Assembly (NCBI GenBank): GCA_024508355.1
Contig: JAMZEJ010000001.1
Location: 124,001-188,000, forward strand
Length of the DNA stretch: 64,000 nucleotides
Reading direction: 5' to 3'
DNA from: Rhizosaccharibacter radicis
Lineage (GTDB): Bacteria; Pseudomonadota; Alphaproteobacteria; Acetobacterales; Acetobacteraceae
Of this stretch, positions 29,618 through 39,689 are shown piece by piece (position 1 is the stretch's first letter; every line of letters starts with the position of its first letter). The translations under genes were made by a program, and so were the position numbers. The notes beneath the pieces were generated by a model. It did not search any database. It was given only the letters and a program-made list of their open reading frames with translations, and was not told the DNA's origin.

Positions 29618-30568
29618 TCAGGCGTGGCCGTGCGCGCGTTCGCGCAGGCGGGTCCAGTTCTTCATGAACACGGTGGTGAGCGCATAGGTGATGACCCACA
29701 GCACCATCAGGATCGCGGATGCCCGTCCGATGTCGGTGAAGGTGAAGGCCTGGAGATAGGACTGCACCTGGAACACCAGCAGCGTGTCGCCGGGACCGCC
29801 CTGGGTCATCGCGTAGATGATGTCGAACTGCTGGATGCTGTCGAGCATGCGGAACAGGCTCGCGGTGAGCAGATAGGGCAGCAGCATCGGCAGCAGGATG
29901 CGGAAGAACACGAAGGATGCCGGCACGCCGTCGAGCTCGGCCGCCTCGAAGGGCTGGCGCGGCAGCCCGCGCAGGCCGGCGAGCAGCAGGATGGCGATGA
30001 ACGGCGTGTACACCCACACATCCACCAGCACCACGGTGAACAGCGCGGTGGAGGGCGAGGCGCCCCAGCGGAAATCGTGGATGCCGACGGCGTTCACGAG
30101 ATACGACAGCACGCCGAAATTGGCGTTGGTCATCAGCTTCCACATGAGTGCCGCGATCGCGGGCGCCACCATGAGCGGCAGGATCAGCAGCACCGACAGC
30201 AGGTTGGTGAGCAGCGACCGGCGCCACAGCAGCAGCGCGATGCCGAGCCCGAGCAGCAGCTCCACCCCCACGGTCAGCACCGTGTAGGCGAGCGACACGT
30301 ACACCGTGTGCCAGAAGCCGGCGGACGAGAACAGGTGGATGAAATTGCCGAACCACACGAAGCGCCGCGCCTGCGGGAAGGCGAGGTTGTAGCGCTCCAG
30401 CGAATAGATCACCGCGGTGATGAACGGGATCAGGATGCCGATGCAGGTGAGCAGCGCCGGCAGGCTGAGCAGGTAGGGGAGCACGCGCGCCGAGACGAGC
30501 GGGCGGCGCTTGCCGGCGCCGCCCCCTTTCTTCGAGACCGGCGCCGGGCGGGAAAGGGTCGCGTCCAT
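29618..30568 (-). CDS. CUT1 ABC importer permease 1
   Basis: 316 residues; a basic cytosolic N-tail and about six membrane helices. The EAA motif is near residue 220 (PFEAAELDGVPASFVFFRILLPML). It resembles UgpA/MalF/GlpP-type permeases. It is preceded 32 bp upstream by the solute-binding protein gene and followed by permease 2, the usual order of CUT1 operons. Confidence 0.92.
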   Translation of the reverse strand: MDATLSRPAPVSKKGGGAGKRRPLVSARVLPYLLSLPALLTCIGILIPFITAVIYSLERYNLAFPQARRFVWFGNFIHLFSSAGFWHTVYVSLAYTVLTVGVELLLGLGIALLLWRRSLLTNLLSVLLILPLMVAPAIAALMWKLMTNANFGVLSYLVNAVGIHDFRWGASPSTALFTVVLVDVWVYTPFIAILLLAGLRGLPRQPFEAAELDGVPASFVFFRILLPMLLPYLLTASLFRMLDSIQQFDIIYAMTQGGPGDTLLVFQVQSYLQAFTFTDIGRASAILMVLWVITYALTTVFMKNWTRLRERAHGHA

Positions 30569-30600
30569 GGTGCGCGTGTCCTGCCTGGGGTGGTGGATGA

Positions 30601-32040
30601 TCAGTCGGTGATGCCGGCGTTCTCGAGCTGGGCGGTGATGTCGTGCGCCAGCTGGTCGAGCCCGTCATCGACGGAGACCTGCTTGGAATAGATCTTCTGC
30701 AGCGCCGCCGCCCAGGAGGTGGTGACGTTGAAGAACAGCGGCTGCGGCGTGAAGTAGATCTTGGCGCCGGGCGACGAGGCGGCGAACTGCTCCAGGTAGC
30801 CCGGATAGCCGTTCATGCGCGTCTTGAAGTCCTGGTTGTCCCAGACGACCTGGCGGGTCGGGTCGATCAGGTCGGCCTTGGTCGCGCCGAGGGTCAGCTG
30901 CTGGGTGGAGGTCGCCCACTGCATCAGCTTCCAGGCGGCCTGCTGGTGCTTGGAGAACGCGCTCATGGCCAGCGACCAGATCCACACGTTGGGCGTGGGC
31001 TGGTGCGCGTCGGGGTTGGGCGTGAAGGCGTGGTAGTGGATGTTGCCGGCTTCCTTGGTGCCCTTCTCCTGGAAGAAGGCCGCGGAATCGGCATCGTAGA
31101 CCATCGCGGAGGTGCCGCCGCCCAGGTCGTTCGCCACCTCGTACCAGGTGTAGGTGGTCCAGTTCTTGGGACCGCCCTTCTGCAGCATCTCGACCCAGAG
31201 ACGGGTGAAGTCCTTGGCCTGCTTGCTGTTCATCGTCGGCACCAGCTTGCCGCCGGAGGTGTCGAAATCCTTGGCGCCGTAGTTGGTGTAGGCCGACAGG
31301 TAGCCGGCATGGATGGTGGCCCAGGAGCGCGACCCGCGGGCGCCGATGCCATAGACGCCGGGAACGTCCTTCGAGATCTTGGCCGCCATCTCGATCAGGT
31401 CGGGCAGGTTCTTCGGCGGCTCCATGTGCGCGGCATCGAGGATGCGCTTGTTGTAGGCGATGGAGTTCAGCTCCCACGCCCAGGGCAGCGCCCACTGCTT
31501 GGCGCCGGGGCCGCCGAGGGCGTCGCCGGGCTTGCCGCTCCAGGCGGTGGCCGAACGGAGGTTCGGCAGGATGCCGTCCCAGTCGTAGTCGCCGCTGGTC
31601 TCGCTGGTGTCGTGGATGAACTTGTTCAGGTCCACGAGCCAGCCGGCCGGGCCATACTGCCAGGTCTGGTAGGCGCCCGACATGAACAGGTCGTAGGAGG
31701 ACGAGCGCGACGACAGGGCGGCCGTCACCTTGTCGAAATACACGTCTTCCGGGAACACGTCATAGGTGACGTTGATGCCGGTGAGGCTTTTGAAGGCGTC
31801 GATGTTCTTGAGCAGCGCGTCCGTATAGGGATGCTTGTTCATCAGCAGCTTGATGGACTGGCCGCTCTGCGCCTTCCAGTCGTAGGAGCTGGCGGCCAGC
31901 GCCTGGCTCTGGGTGCGGTTCAGGAAGGTGGTCGCGGCAGCGGCGCCGAGACCGAGCTGGCTGGCGCGCGCGAGCAGCTCCCGGCGGCCGACGCGGCCTG
32001 CCAGGAAGGCTCCGAACAGGTCGGAGATCTTGTCACTCAT
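30601..32040 (-). CDS. CUT1 extracellular solute-binding protein (family 1, Tat-type signal)
   Basis: 479 residues from the ATG at 32040, preceded by GAGGTGG; the frame upstream to 32181 runs through a terminator and is not coding. The N-terminus has a twin-Arg segment (GRVGRRELLARASQLGLGAA), so export as a folded protein is likely. The body is a bacterial extracellular solute-binding protein 1: WKAQSGQSIKLLMNKHPYTD, YFDKVTAALSSRSSSYDLFM and ALPWAWELNSIAYNK are typical. It captures a sugar or polyol in the periplasm; the order SBP-permease-permease-ATPase-ATPase matches glycerol/polyol importers. Ligand unknown. Confidence 0.92.
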   Translation of the reverse strand: MSDKISDLFGAFLAGRVGRRELLARASQLGLGAAAATTFLNRTQSQALAASSYDWKAQSGQSIKLLMNKHPYTDALLKNIDAFKSLTGINVTYDVFPEDVYFDKVTAALSSRSSSYDLFMSGAYQTWQYGPAGWLVDLNKFIHDTSETSGDYDWDGILPNLRSATAWSGKPGDALGGPGAKQWALPWAWELNSIAYNKRILDAAHMEPPKNLPDLIEMAAKISKDVPGVYGIGARGSRSWATIHAGYLSAYTNYGAKDFDTSGGKLVPTMNSKQAKDFTRLWVEMLQKGGPKNWTTYTWYEVANDLGGGTSAMVYDADSAAFFQEKGTKEAGNIHYHAFTPNPDAHQPTPNVWIWSLAMSAFSKHQQAAWKLMQWATSTQQLTLGATKADLIDPTRQVVWDNQDFKTRMNGYPGYLEQFAASSPGAKIYFTPQPLFFNVTTSWAAALQKIYSKQVSVDDGLDQLAHDITAQLENAGITD

Positions 32041-32095
32041 TTGTTTCCACCTCGTTGCTACGGCGTCTCGCGGCCGTTTGCTGGATCTTGGGCTA

Positions 32096-32131
32096 GAAAA
32101 AAGCCCGCCACGACCGGAGATCGTGACGGGC
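32096..32131 (-). terminator. Intrinsic terminator after the CUT2 operon
   Basis: Reading the minus strand, an 11-bp stem with one mismatch (GCCCGTCACGA ... TCGTGGCGGGC, 7-nt loop) is followed directly by TTTTTT. It lies ~100 bp after the CUT2 binding-protein stop and ~55 bp before the CUT1 binding-protein start. It should end most transcripts of the upstream operon, or throttle read-through into the second transporter. Confidence 0.8.
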
Positions 32132-32233
32132 CGCGCGACGCCTATCCCGCTGGAGAATCGAGCACACCGCGCAGACCGCAACTCAACAACCTGCGGCCGC
32201 CCGGGGCAACTGGAATCGCGATGGAAACGAGTC

Positions 32234-33199
32234 TCACTTGCTGAGCGTGAAGGGCGCCGTGTACTTGTCGGTGTTCGCCTTGGTGATCAGCACGCAGTTG
32301 AACAGCTGCTTCTCGCTCGCGGCACCGGTCTTGCCGGTCTTGAGGAAATGGTCGGCCTCGTCCACGGCCTTGGCGGAGAACACCGCCACGGGCTGCAGCA
32401 CGGTGTATTGCAGCTCGCCCGCCTTCACGGCGGCGACCGCGTCGGGCGAGCCGTCGAAGCCACCGACCTTCACGCTGCTCAGCTTGCCGGCTTCCTTCAG
32501 CGCCGCGATGGCACCCAGCGCCATGTCGTCGTTGCCGCTGATCACGCCGATGATGTCCGGATGCGCCTGCAGCAGGTTCTGCATCTTGTCGTGACCCTGG
32601 GTGCGATCCCAGTTCGCCACCTGGGAGCCCACCTTCTTCAGGCCCGGATACTGGCTCAGCACGGTGTTGTAGCCGTTGGACCGGGTGGCGGCGTTGTTGT
32701 CCGACGGCGCGCCGAGCAGCTCCACGTAGTTGCCCTTCTGGCCGACGAGCTTCACCCAGCGGGTGGCGCCCAGTGCCGCGCCCTGGGCGTTGTTGGACAC
32801 CAGCTGCGCCTTGGCGAGCCCCGCTTGGTTGATCTCCGCGTTCACCAGGAACACCGGGATGTTGGCCGCGATCGCCTTCTTCACCGCGCCGATCGATCCG
32901 TTGGCGTTCGCCGGATCGAGGATGATCGCCACCGAATGGTTGGTGATCGCGGTGTCGATCAGGTTGCTCTCGGTGTTGGTGTCGCCCTTGGACGCGCTGA
33001 CGCTGGTCTTGTAGCCGAGCTTGCGCGCCTCGGCCTCGGCGATGTTGCCTTCGGCCAGCCAGTACGGGTTGGAAGGATCGTTGACGATGATGGTCATCAG
33101 GCCATCGGCGGCGGGCGCCGCATGGGCCGGCCCGGCCGCAGTGGCGGCGAGCGTGCCCATCGTGAGGGCGGTCACCGCCAGCATCGCAAGCTTCTTCAT
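32234..33199 (-). CDS. CUT2 sugar/polyol-binding protein (Peripla_BP_4, RbsB-like)
   Basis: 321 residues. A Sec signal peptide (MKKLAMLAVTALTMGTLAAT, cut after AHA) precedes a type I periplasmic-binding fold: IIVNDPSNPYWLAEGNIAEAEA, AIILDPANANGSIGAVKKA, then GVISGNDDMALGAIAALKEAG and GGFDGSPDAVAAVKAGELQYTVLQP near the C-terminal half. Proteins of this family bind ribose, other sugars and polyols, including tetritols in mycobacteria. It is last in the CUT2 cluster; a terminator follows. Ligand identity is inferred only from the catabolic genes upstream. Confidence 0.93.
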   Translation of the reverse strand: MKKLAMLAVTALTMGTLAATAAGPAHAAPAADGLMTIIVNDPSNPYWLAEGNIAEAEARKLGYKTSVSASKGDTNTESNLIDTAITNHSVAIILDPANANGSIGAVKKAIAANIPVFLVNAEINQAGLAKAQLVSNNAQGAALGATRWVKLVGQKGNYVELLGAPSDNNAATRSNGYNTVLSQYPGLKKVGSQVANWDRTQGHDKMQNLLQAHPDIIGVISGNDDMALGAIAALKEAGKLSSVKVGGFDGSPDAVAAVKAGELQYTVLQPVAVFSAKAVDEADHFLKTGKTGAASEKQLFNCVLITKANTDKYTAPFTLSK

Positions 33200-33238
33200 C
33201 GAGACGATTCCTTTGTTCTTCGGTTTGAGCGGCCGTTC

Positions 33239-34303
33239 TCAGGCGGGAACGGCGTTCTTCGGCAGCTTCTTGGGCCGCCGCTTGTACTGGACGGCGTTGA
33301 GCAGCACCGCGAGCACGATCACCGCGCCGGTGAACACCGTCTGCCAGTAGGAAGAGATGCCGACGATCACCAGACCGTCGGACAGGAAGCCGATCACGAA
33401 CGCGCCCAGCATGGTGCCGCGCAACGTGCCGCGGCCGCCGGTCAGTGCGGCACCTCCGATCACCACCGCGGCGATCGCGGTCAGCTCGTAGGACAGCCCC
33501 GCGGTCGGGCCGGCCGAAGTCAGCTGGGAGGACAGGATCAGCCCCGCGATCGCGGCGCACAGGCCGGACAGCGCGTAGACCGAGACCTGCACCCGCTTCA
33601 CCGGCACGCCGGCGAGCTCGGCGGCGCGCTCGTTGCCACCCGACGCGTAGAGCCAGCGGCCGAACGCGGTGCGCGCCAGCACGACGTTGGCCACGATCGC
33701 GATCACCGCCAGCACGATCACGCCGATGGGCACGCTGAACACGTGGTTGAAGCCGAGCCAGTCGAAGCCGGTGTTGCCGAGCGCCGGCTTGCCGCCCAGG
33801 TTGTTGTAGGTGAGGCCGTTGGTGATCAGCAGCGCGGCGCCGCGCGCCACATACATGACGCCGAGCGTCGCGACGAAGGCCGGCACCTTGAAGCGCGCGA
33901 CCAGCACGCCGTTCACCAGCCCGATGAGGGCGCCGAACACGCAGGTCAGCACCGCCACCACCCAGACCGGGGGATACAACGTGTAGCCGCCGACGGTGAC
34001 GCCCTGCATCAGGAAGCCCGCGACGACGCCGCACAGCCCGAGCGTGGACCCCACCGACAGGTCGATGCCGCCGTTGAGGATCACCAGCAGCATGCCCACC
34101 GCCAGGATGCCGAAGATGGCGACGTGCGAGGCCATGGTGAGGAAGTTGCCGAGGGTGAAGTAGTTCGGCGACAGGGCGGAGAACACCGCGACGATGACGA
34201 TCAGCGCGAAGAACGCCCTGCCCTCCAGGAGCAGCCGGCCGATCTCGATGTTGCGCAGGCCGCCCGGAACCGGTCCCGCCTTGATGTTCTGCATGTTTGT
34301 CAT
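33239..34303 (-). CDS. CUT2 ABC importer permease (RbsC-like)
   Basis: 354 residues with about ten hydrophobic segments. GMLLVILNGGIDLSVGSTLGLCGV near residue 80 is the BPD_transp_2 hallmark, and AELAGVPVKRVQVSVYALSG near 225 matches the cytosolic loop that meets the ATPase. A single permease forms a homodimer in CUT2 systems, so no partner gene is needed. An internal start at 34294 is possible. The binding-protein gene follows after 39 bp. Confidence 0.93.
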   Translation of the reverse strand: MTNMQNIKAGPVPGGLRNIEIGRLLLEGRAFFALIVIVAVFSALSPNYFTLGNFLTMASHVAIFGILAVGMLLVILNGGIDLSVGSTLGLCGVVAGFLMQGVTVGGYTLYPPVWVVAVLTCVFGALIGLVNGVLVARFKVPAFVATLGVMYVARGAALLITNGLTYNNLGGKPALGNTGFDWLGFNHVFSVPIGVIVLAVIAIVANVVLARTAFGRWLYASGGNERAAELAGVPVKRVQVSVYALSGLCAAIAGLILSSQLTSAGPTAGLSYELTAIAAVVIGGAALTGGRGTLRGTMLGAFVIGFLSDGLVIVGISSYWQTVFTGAVIVLAVLLNAVQYKRRPKKLPKNAVPA

Positions 34304-34333
34304 GGGACGGACTCTGTTCGGGGTCGGTTCAGG

Positions 34334-35853
<1,520 letters not shown>

Positions 35854-35857
<4 letters not shown>

Positions 35858-36495
35858 TTCACGTCCATCTGCACGGGCGTCACCACCCATTCGCTGTTGT
35901 CGGCCGGCTGGAAGACGCCCACCACCGACACGGTCTTGCCGGCCAGGGCCTTCGCGTCGATCTTGGACAGCACGGCGTCCTTCATCGCGGCGTTCAGGCC
36001 GGCGCCGGCATTCTGGTAGTCGATCTGGTTGGAGAACTGCCCGAACGTCACCAGGGGAGTGCCATCGCGCAGGTCGGTACCCGTGATGGCCGGACCGGTC
36101 TGCACGGCGATGTGCAGATCCGCGGGCGCGTTCTCGACCTTGACCGGCACGGCGCCGCTATCCTCGTCCCTCGCACCCGCGACCCCGGTGAAGCGGACCG
36201 AATATTCCGGTCCGGAATCCGACATCACGGCGTACTGCTTCTGTGCAGCGTCGGGGTCCTTGGCGATCGCCTCGGCGAGGGTGGCGGCATCCACGGCCTT
36301 GGCGACCACCGCGTCGCGGATCTTTGGGAAATGGGTCTTGCCATAGGTGGCGGCGGAGAAGGCACCGTCCGCCGCGTCGGTCTGAGACCCGACCCTGACG
36401 ACCTTGGTGTCGAGCGCCATCGCCACCACGAGAACGACGGCGGCCCCTGCGAGAGCGAGGATGCGGGGCGAGAAGCTGCTGCGCGAATCGGTCAT
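35854..36495 (-). CDS. DUF2291 family protein, associated with a CUT2 sugar transporter
   Basis: 213 residues from the ATG at 36495; a GTG at 36507 adds four. It has one N-terminal membrane segment (ILALAGAAVVLVVAMAL) with no lipobox Cys, then a soluble domain probably facing the periplasm (YGKTHFPKIRDAVVAKAVDA, FGQFSNQIDYQNAGAGLN, GVFQPADNSEWVVTPVQMDV). DUF2291 genes typically sit beside CUT2 transporter genes; the molecular role is not known. Here it overlaps the ATPase start by four bases, which implies translational coupling and a role in the same uptake system. Confidence 0.85.
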
Positions 36496-36574
36496 GCTGC
36501 CTGTCACGGCAGGAACGGGACGAACCCGTGCCTGCCGCGTTCCTTTCAGGTCGATCGTGGTGAACCGCTGCTCG

Positions 36575-37720
36575 TCAGTCGGGAATGAGCACGGTCTTGA
36601 TCGACTTCTCGCCCTTCTTCATCAGATCCATCCCCTTCATGAACTCGGACAGGGGGAGCTTGTGCGTCACCACGCCTTCGGTCGGCAGGCGCCCATCGGC
36701 GATGGCGGCGATGGTGAAGGGGTAGCAGTACGGCCCGAGATGGGCGCCATAGATGTCGAGATGCTTGCGGTCGCCGATGATCGACCAGTCGGCGGTCACT
36801 TCCTCGCCGAACACGGAGAATTCCACGAAGCGGCCGAGCTTGCGGATCATGTTCAGGCCCTGGCGCACCGAGGCCGGATGGCCGGTCGCCTCGATGTAGA
36901 CGTCGCAGCCATAGCCGTCGGTCAGCTTCTTGACCTCGGCCACCACGTCCACTTCCAGCGGGTTCATCACGATGTCCGCGCCGAACTTCTTGGCGAGCTC
37001 GAGCCGGTCCGCCTTGGTGTCGAGCACGATCAGCTTGCTCGGGTTCTTCAGGCGCGCGGCCCCCACCATGCCCAGGCCGAGCGTGCCGGCGCCGGCCAGT
37101 ACCACCACGTCGTCGAGCTGGATCTTGCCGCGATTGACGGCATGTACCGAGCATGCATACGGCTCGATCATCGCCGCCTGCTCGATGGTCATGTCGTCGG
37201 GGACCTCGTAGTTGCGGCCTTCCTTGGGGAAGCGCATGTACTTGGCCATGGCGCCGTTGACGTTGTTCTGGAAGCCGTAGAGATCGTGCTTCTCGCACAT
37301 CCAGTACTCGCCGCGGGTGCAGTAGCGGCACTTCTCGCAGGGCACGATCTGCTCGGAGATCACGCGCTGCCCGAGCTTGAAGCGGCCTTCCGCAACCTTG
37401 TTGGCGCCGAGCTCGACGACGCGGCCGAAGAACTCGTGCCCGGGGATCATCGGCGCCTTGACATATTGCGGCTGCCCCTTGTCGTCGCCCCAGAACGAGG
37501 GCGCACCGAGAAAGCACTTGATGTCGCCGGCGCAGATGCCGACCGCCTCGACCTCGATGATGATGTCGTCCGGCCCCGCGCGGGGCACGTCCACCTCTTC
37601 GAGGCGATAGTCGCCGGGGGCGTAGGCCACCACCGCCTGCATCTTCTCCGGCAGGTTCTGCACCACCTGCGAGCCTTCATGGGCGAGCGAGGCGGAATAG
37701 TTGGTGCTGAGCGTGTCCAT
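36575..37720 (-). CDS. eltD: Zinc-dependent polyol dehydrogenase, erythritol/L-threitol dehydrogenase type
   Basis: 381 residues. MDR fold with a GroES-like N-domain and a Rossmann domain (VVLAGAGTLGLGMVG). Catalytic zinc ligands are Cys63 (GICAGDIKC) and His95-Glu96 (PGHEFFG), plus Glu186 in MIEPYAC. The structural zinc uses Cys128, 131, 134 and 142. Much of the sequence (PEKMQAVV at the start, ISEQIVPC, HDLYGF, DVYIEATGH, FGEEVTADWSII, LGAHLGPYCYP) recalls, from memory, the mycobacterial erythritol/L-threitol dehydrogenase EltD, which makes erythrulose. It lies between the kinase genes and the CUT2 transporter in one operon. Sorbitol or another polyol remains possible. Confidence 0.72.
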   Translation of the reverse strand: MDTLSTNYSASLAHEGSQVVQNLPEKMQAVVAYAPGDYRLEEVDVPRAGPDDIIIEVEAVGICAGDIKCFLGAPSFWGDDKGQPQYVKAPMIPGHEFFGRVVELGANKVAEGRFKLGQRVISEQIVPCEKCRYCTRGEYWMCEKHDLYGFQNNVNGAMAKYMRFPKEGRNYEVPDDMTIEQAAMIEPYACSVHAVNRGKIQLDDVVVLAGAGTLGLGMVGAARLKNPSKLIVLDTKADRLELAKKFGADIVMNPLEVDVVAEVKKLTDGYGCDVYIEATGHPASVRQGLNMIRKLGRFVEFSVFGEEVTADWSIIGDRKHLDIYGAHLGPYCYPFTIAAIADGRLPTEGVVTHKLPLSEFMKGMDLMKKGEKSIKTVLIPD

Positions 37721-37746
37721 GGACCGTTTCTCCTTCTTCGCTTTTG

Positions 37747-38394
37747 TCAGGCGGCGAGGCGGGCCAGCAGCCCGTCGGCCAGGGTTCGCAGGATCAGTTC
37801 GCAGGACGCGGCGCCGGCATCGAGCACGCCGCGGGAGCGTTCGCCGAGGCGGCTCGCCCGGCCGAGCTTGGCCACCATGTCGCGGGTGGATTCCAGACCC
37901 GCCGCCGCCGCATCGCGCATCGCGGTGAGCGCGCCGGCGAAGTCCTTGTTCTCGCCCACGGCCTTCTCGTACGCCTCGCGCGAAGGCGTCAGCACGTCGA
38001 TCAGGGTCTTGTCGCCGACCTTCGCGGCACCGAGATCGACGATCGCGGCTTCGGCCGCCCGCAGCATGGCGGTGAAGCCGTCGCGGTCGATCGCCTCCTT
38101 GCCGTCCAGCGTGTCGGCCATCTCGGTGAACAGCGACCCGTAGAGCGGACCCATGGACCCGCCGATATCGCCGAGCAGCGTGTCGCCGATGGTGGCGAAG
38201 CCCTGGCGCAGGTCGAACGGCTTGCCGGACAGCCGGTCGATGGCCAGCTTGAACCCCTTGGCCATGTTGATGCCGTGATCGCCGTCGCCGGTGGCGGCGT
38301 CGATCTCGGACAGATGGTCGCGCGCGGCGACCACGGCCTTGGAGATGTCGATCGCGATCGGCGCGGCGTCCGCGAGAGTGATGGATTCGCTCAT
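37747..38394 (-). CDS. DhaL-type kinase subunit (dihydroxyacetone/erythrulose kinase, ATP-binding)
   Basis: 215 residues, standard DhaL length. It shows the Mg-ATP motif EIDAATGDGDHGINMAKGF near residue 30-48, DIGGSMGPLYGSLF near 75-90, and GDKTLIDVLTPS near 128. DhaL binds ATP and phosphorylates the ketose held by DhaK. No phosphotransferase subunit DhaM is encoded nearby, so the enzyme should be ATP-dependent. It lies 11 bp after the DhaK stop and 26 bp before the dehydrogenase. The context suggests D-erythrulose rather than dihydroxyacetone as substrate; in mycobacteria the matching kinase (DerK) is, as I recall, a single fused chain, whereas here it is split. Confidence 0.87.
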   Translation of the reverse strand: MSESITLADAAPIAIDISKAVVAARDHLSEIDAATGDGDHGINMAKGFKLAIDRLSGKPFDLRQGFATIGDTLLGDIGGSMGPLYGSLFTEMADTLDGKEAIDRDGFTAMLRAAEAAIVDLGAAKVGDKTLIDVLTPSREAYEKAVGENKDFAGALTAMRDAAAAGLESTRDMVAKLGRASRLGERSRGVLDAGAASCELILRTLADGLLARLAA

Positions 38395-38405
38395 GGCGCG
38401 CGCCT

Positions 38406-39407
38406 TCAGGCCGGAAACACGGAAAGACCGATGGAGCGGGCGGGCGCCCGCAGCAGCCGGTCAAGCTCGCCGTCCACGCGGGTCAGGGTCACCGAAACGC
38501 CCATCATCTCGAGCGAGGTGAAGTAGTTGCCGACGAAGCGATGGCGCGGCGTGATGTTGTGGGCGCGCAGCATCTCGTCCACGTGACCGTAGAGCAGATA
38601 GAGCTCCATCAGCGGCGTGGCGCCGAGGCCGGAGATCAGCACGGACACGTCCTCGCCGCCGAAGGGCAGGTCGGCCAGGATCTTCTCCAGCATGATGCCG
38701 GCCATCTCCTTGGCCGGTGCCACGGGCAGCACAGCGATGCCGTGCTCGCCATGGTGGCCGATGCCGACCTCCATGGTGCCGTTGTCGATGGTGAAGTTCG
38801 GCTTGCCGTTGGCCGGAATGGTGCAGGCGGACAGGCCGATGCCGATGGACCGGGTGTTGTCGATCGCCTTCTGGGCGGAGGCGATCACCTCGTCGAGCGA
38901 GGCGCCCTCGGCGGCACGGGCACCGCCGGCCTTCCACATGATGATCTCGCCCGCCACGCCGCGGCGCTTGTCGGCCTCGTCGGGGGTGGCGGACGCGACG
39001 TCGTCGTTGGCCACCACGGTCTTCACCGTGACGTCGTCCTTGGCGGCGAGCTTCACCGCCATCTTCACGTTCATGTTGTCGCCGGCGTAGTTGCCGTAGA
39101 GGCAGGCGACGCCTTGGCCCTGGTCGGCCTCGCGGAACGCGGCGTGGAAGCTCTTGGCCGTGGGGGACGCGAACACCTCGCCCACCGCCACCGCGTCCAC
39201 CAGGCCCGGACCGACATAGCCCAGGAACGCCGGCTCGTGGCCCGAGCCGCCGCCTGTGACGATGCCGACGCGCGGCGCCTCGCCCGAGGACGGGCGGCGC
39301 AGCACGCGCGGGTGGTCGGTGGCGACGAGCAGGTCGGGATGCGCGCGGACGACGCCCTGGAGGCTGTCTTCCGTCACCTGATCCGGATCGTTGATGACGC
39401 GGTTCAT
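38406..39407 (-). CDS. DhaK-type kinase subunit (ketose-binding)
   Basis: 333 residues from the ATG at 39407. TGGGSGHEPAFLGYVGPGLVDA near residue 50-72 is the DhaK hallmark; NYAGDNMNVKMAV near 110 also fits. The covalent substrate-binding His lies in EVGIGHHGEHGIAV near 220. DhaK binds dihydroxyacetone or another short ketose as a hemiaminal while DhaL donates phosphate. It is the first gene of the long leftward operon and faces rpiB across a 282-bp regulatory region. With an EltD-like dehydrogenase and an RpiB-like isomerase it would act on D-erythrulose (inference). Confidence 0.88.
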   Translation of the reverse strand: MNRVINDPDQVTEDSLQGVVRAHPDLLVATDHPRVLRRPSSGEAPRVGIVTGGGSGHEPAFLGYVGPGLVDAVAVGEVFASPTAKSFHAAFREADQGQGVACLYGNYAGDNMNVKMAVKLAAKDDVTVKTVVANDDVASATPDEADKRRGVAGEIIMWKAGGARAAEGASLDEVIASAQKAIDNTRSIGIGLSACTIPANGKPNFTIDNGTMEVGIGHHGEHGIAVLPVAPAKEMAGIMLEKILADLPFGGEDVSVLISGLGATPLMELYLLYGHVDEMLRAHNITPRHRFVGNYFTSLEMMGVSVTLTRVDGELDRLLRAPARSIGLSVFPA

Positions 39408-39652
39408 GCCGCTTCCTCCTGCTGTTCCATCGGGCGGCCCGGCGGCGGATGGCCCGGTTCCGTCGCGGCGGCACCATGCTCCGAGCGCCGAACATTTGTC
39501 AATCGCGCGATCACTTGCACAGTTTGGTGTGACGATGCTTATCTCAAGCGAGAGGGTGCCCATCTGCATCGAAGACCGCCGCTCGGGCCGATTCGACCCA
39601 GAATGCCGAACAAGCCCGGCGAGCTTATTGATCATTTGTTCACACGATGTCA

Positions 39653-39671
39653 TATTGTGCGCTGCACAATA
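39653..39671. promoter_or_regulatory. Perfect 8-bp-arm palindrome, candidate operator of the SorC regulator
   Basis: TATTGTGC-GCT-GCACAATA, two perfectly complementary 8-bp arms around 3 bp, ending 18 bases before the rpiB ATG. It sits in the only promoter region shared by the two arms of the polyol locus. Just upstream, CATTTGT occurs twice (about 39493 and 39633), and the second copy runs into TTCACACGATGTCAT. A site this close to the start, presumably over or just downstream of the promoter, suits repression relieved by a sugar phosphate. Assignment to the SorC protein is inference. Confidence 0.6.
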
Positions 39672-39689
39672 ACGATGAGGAGCAGGACC

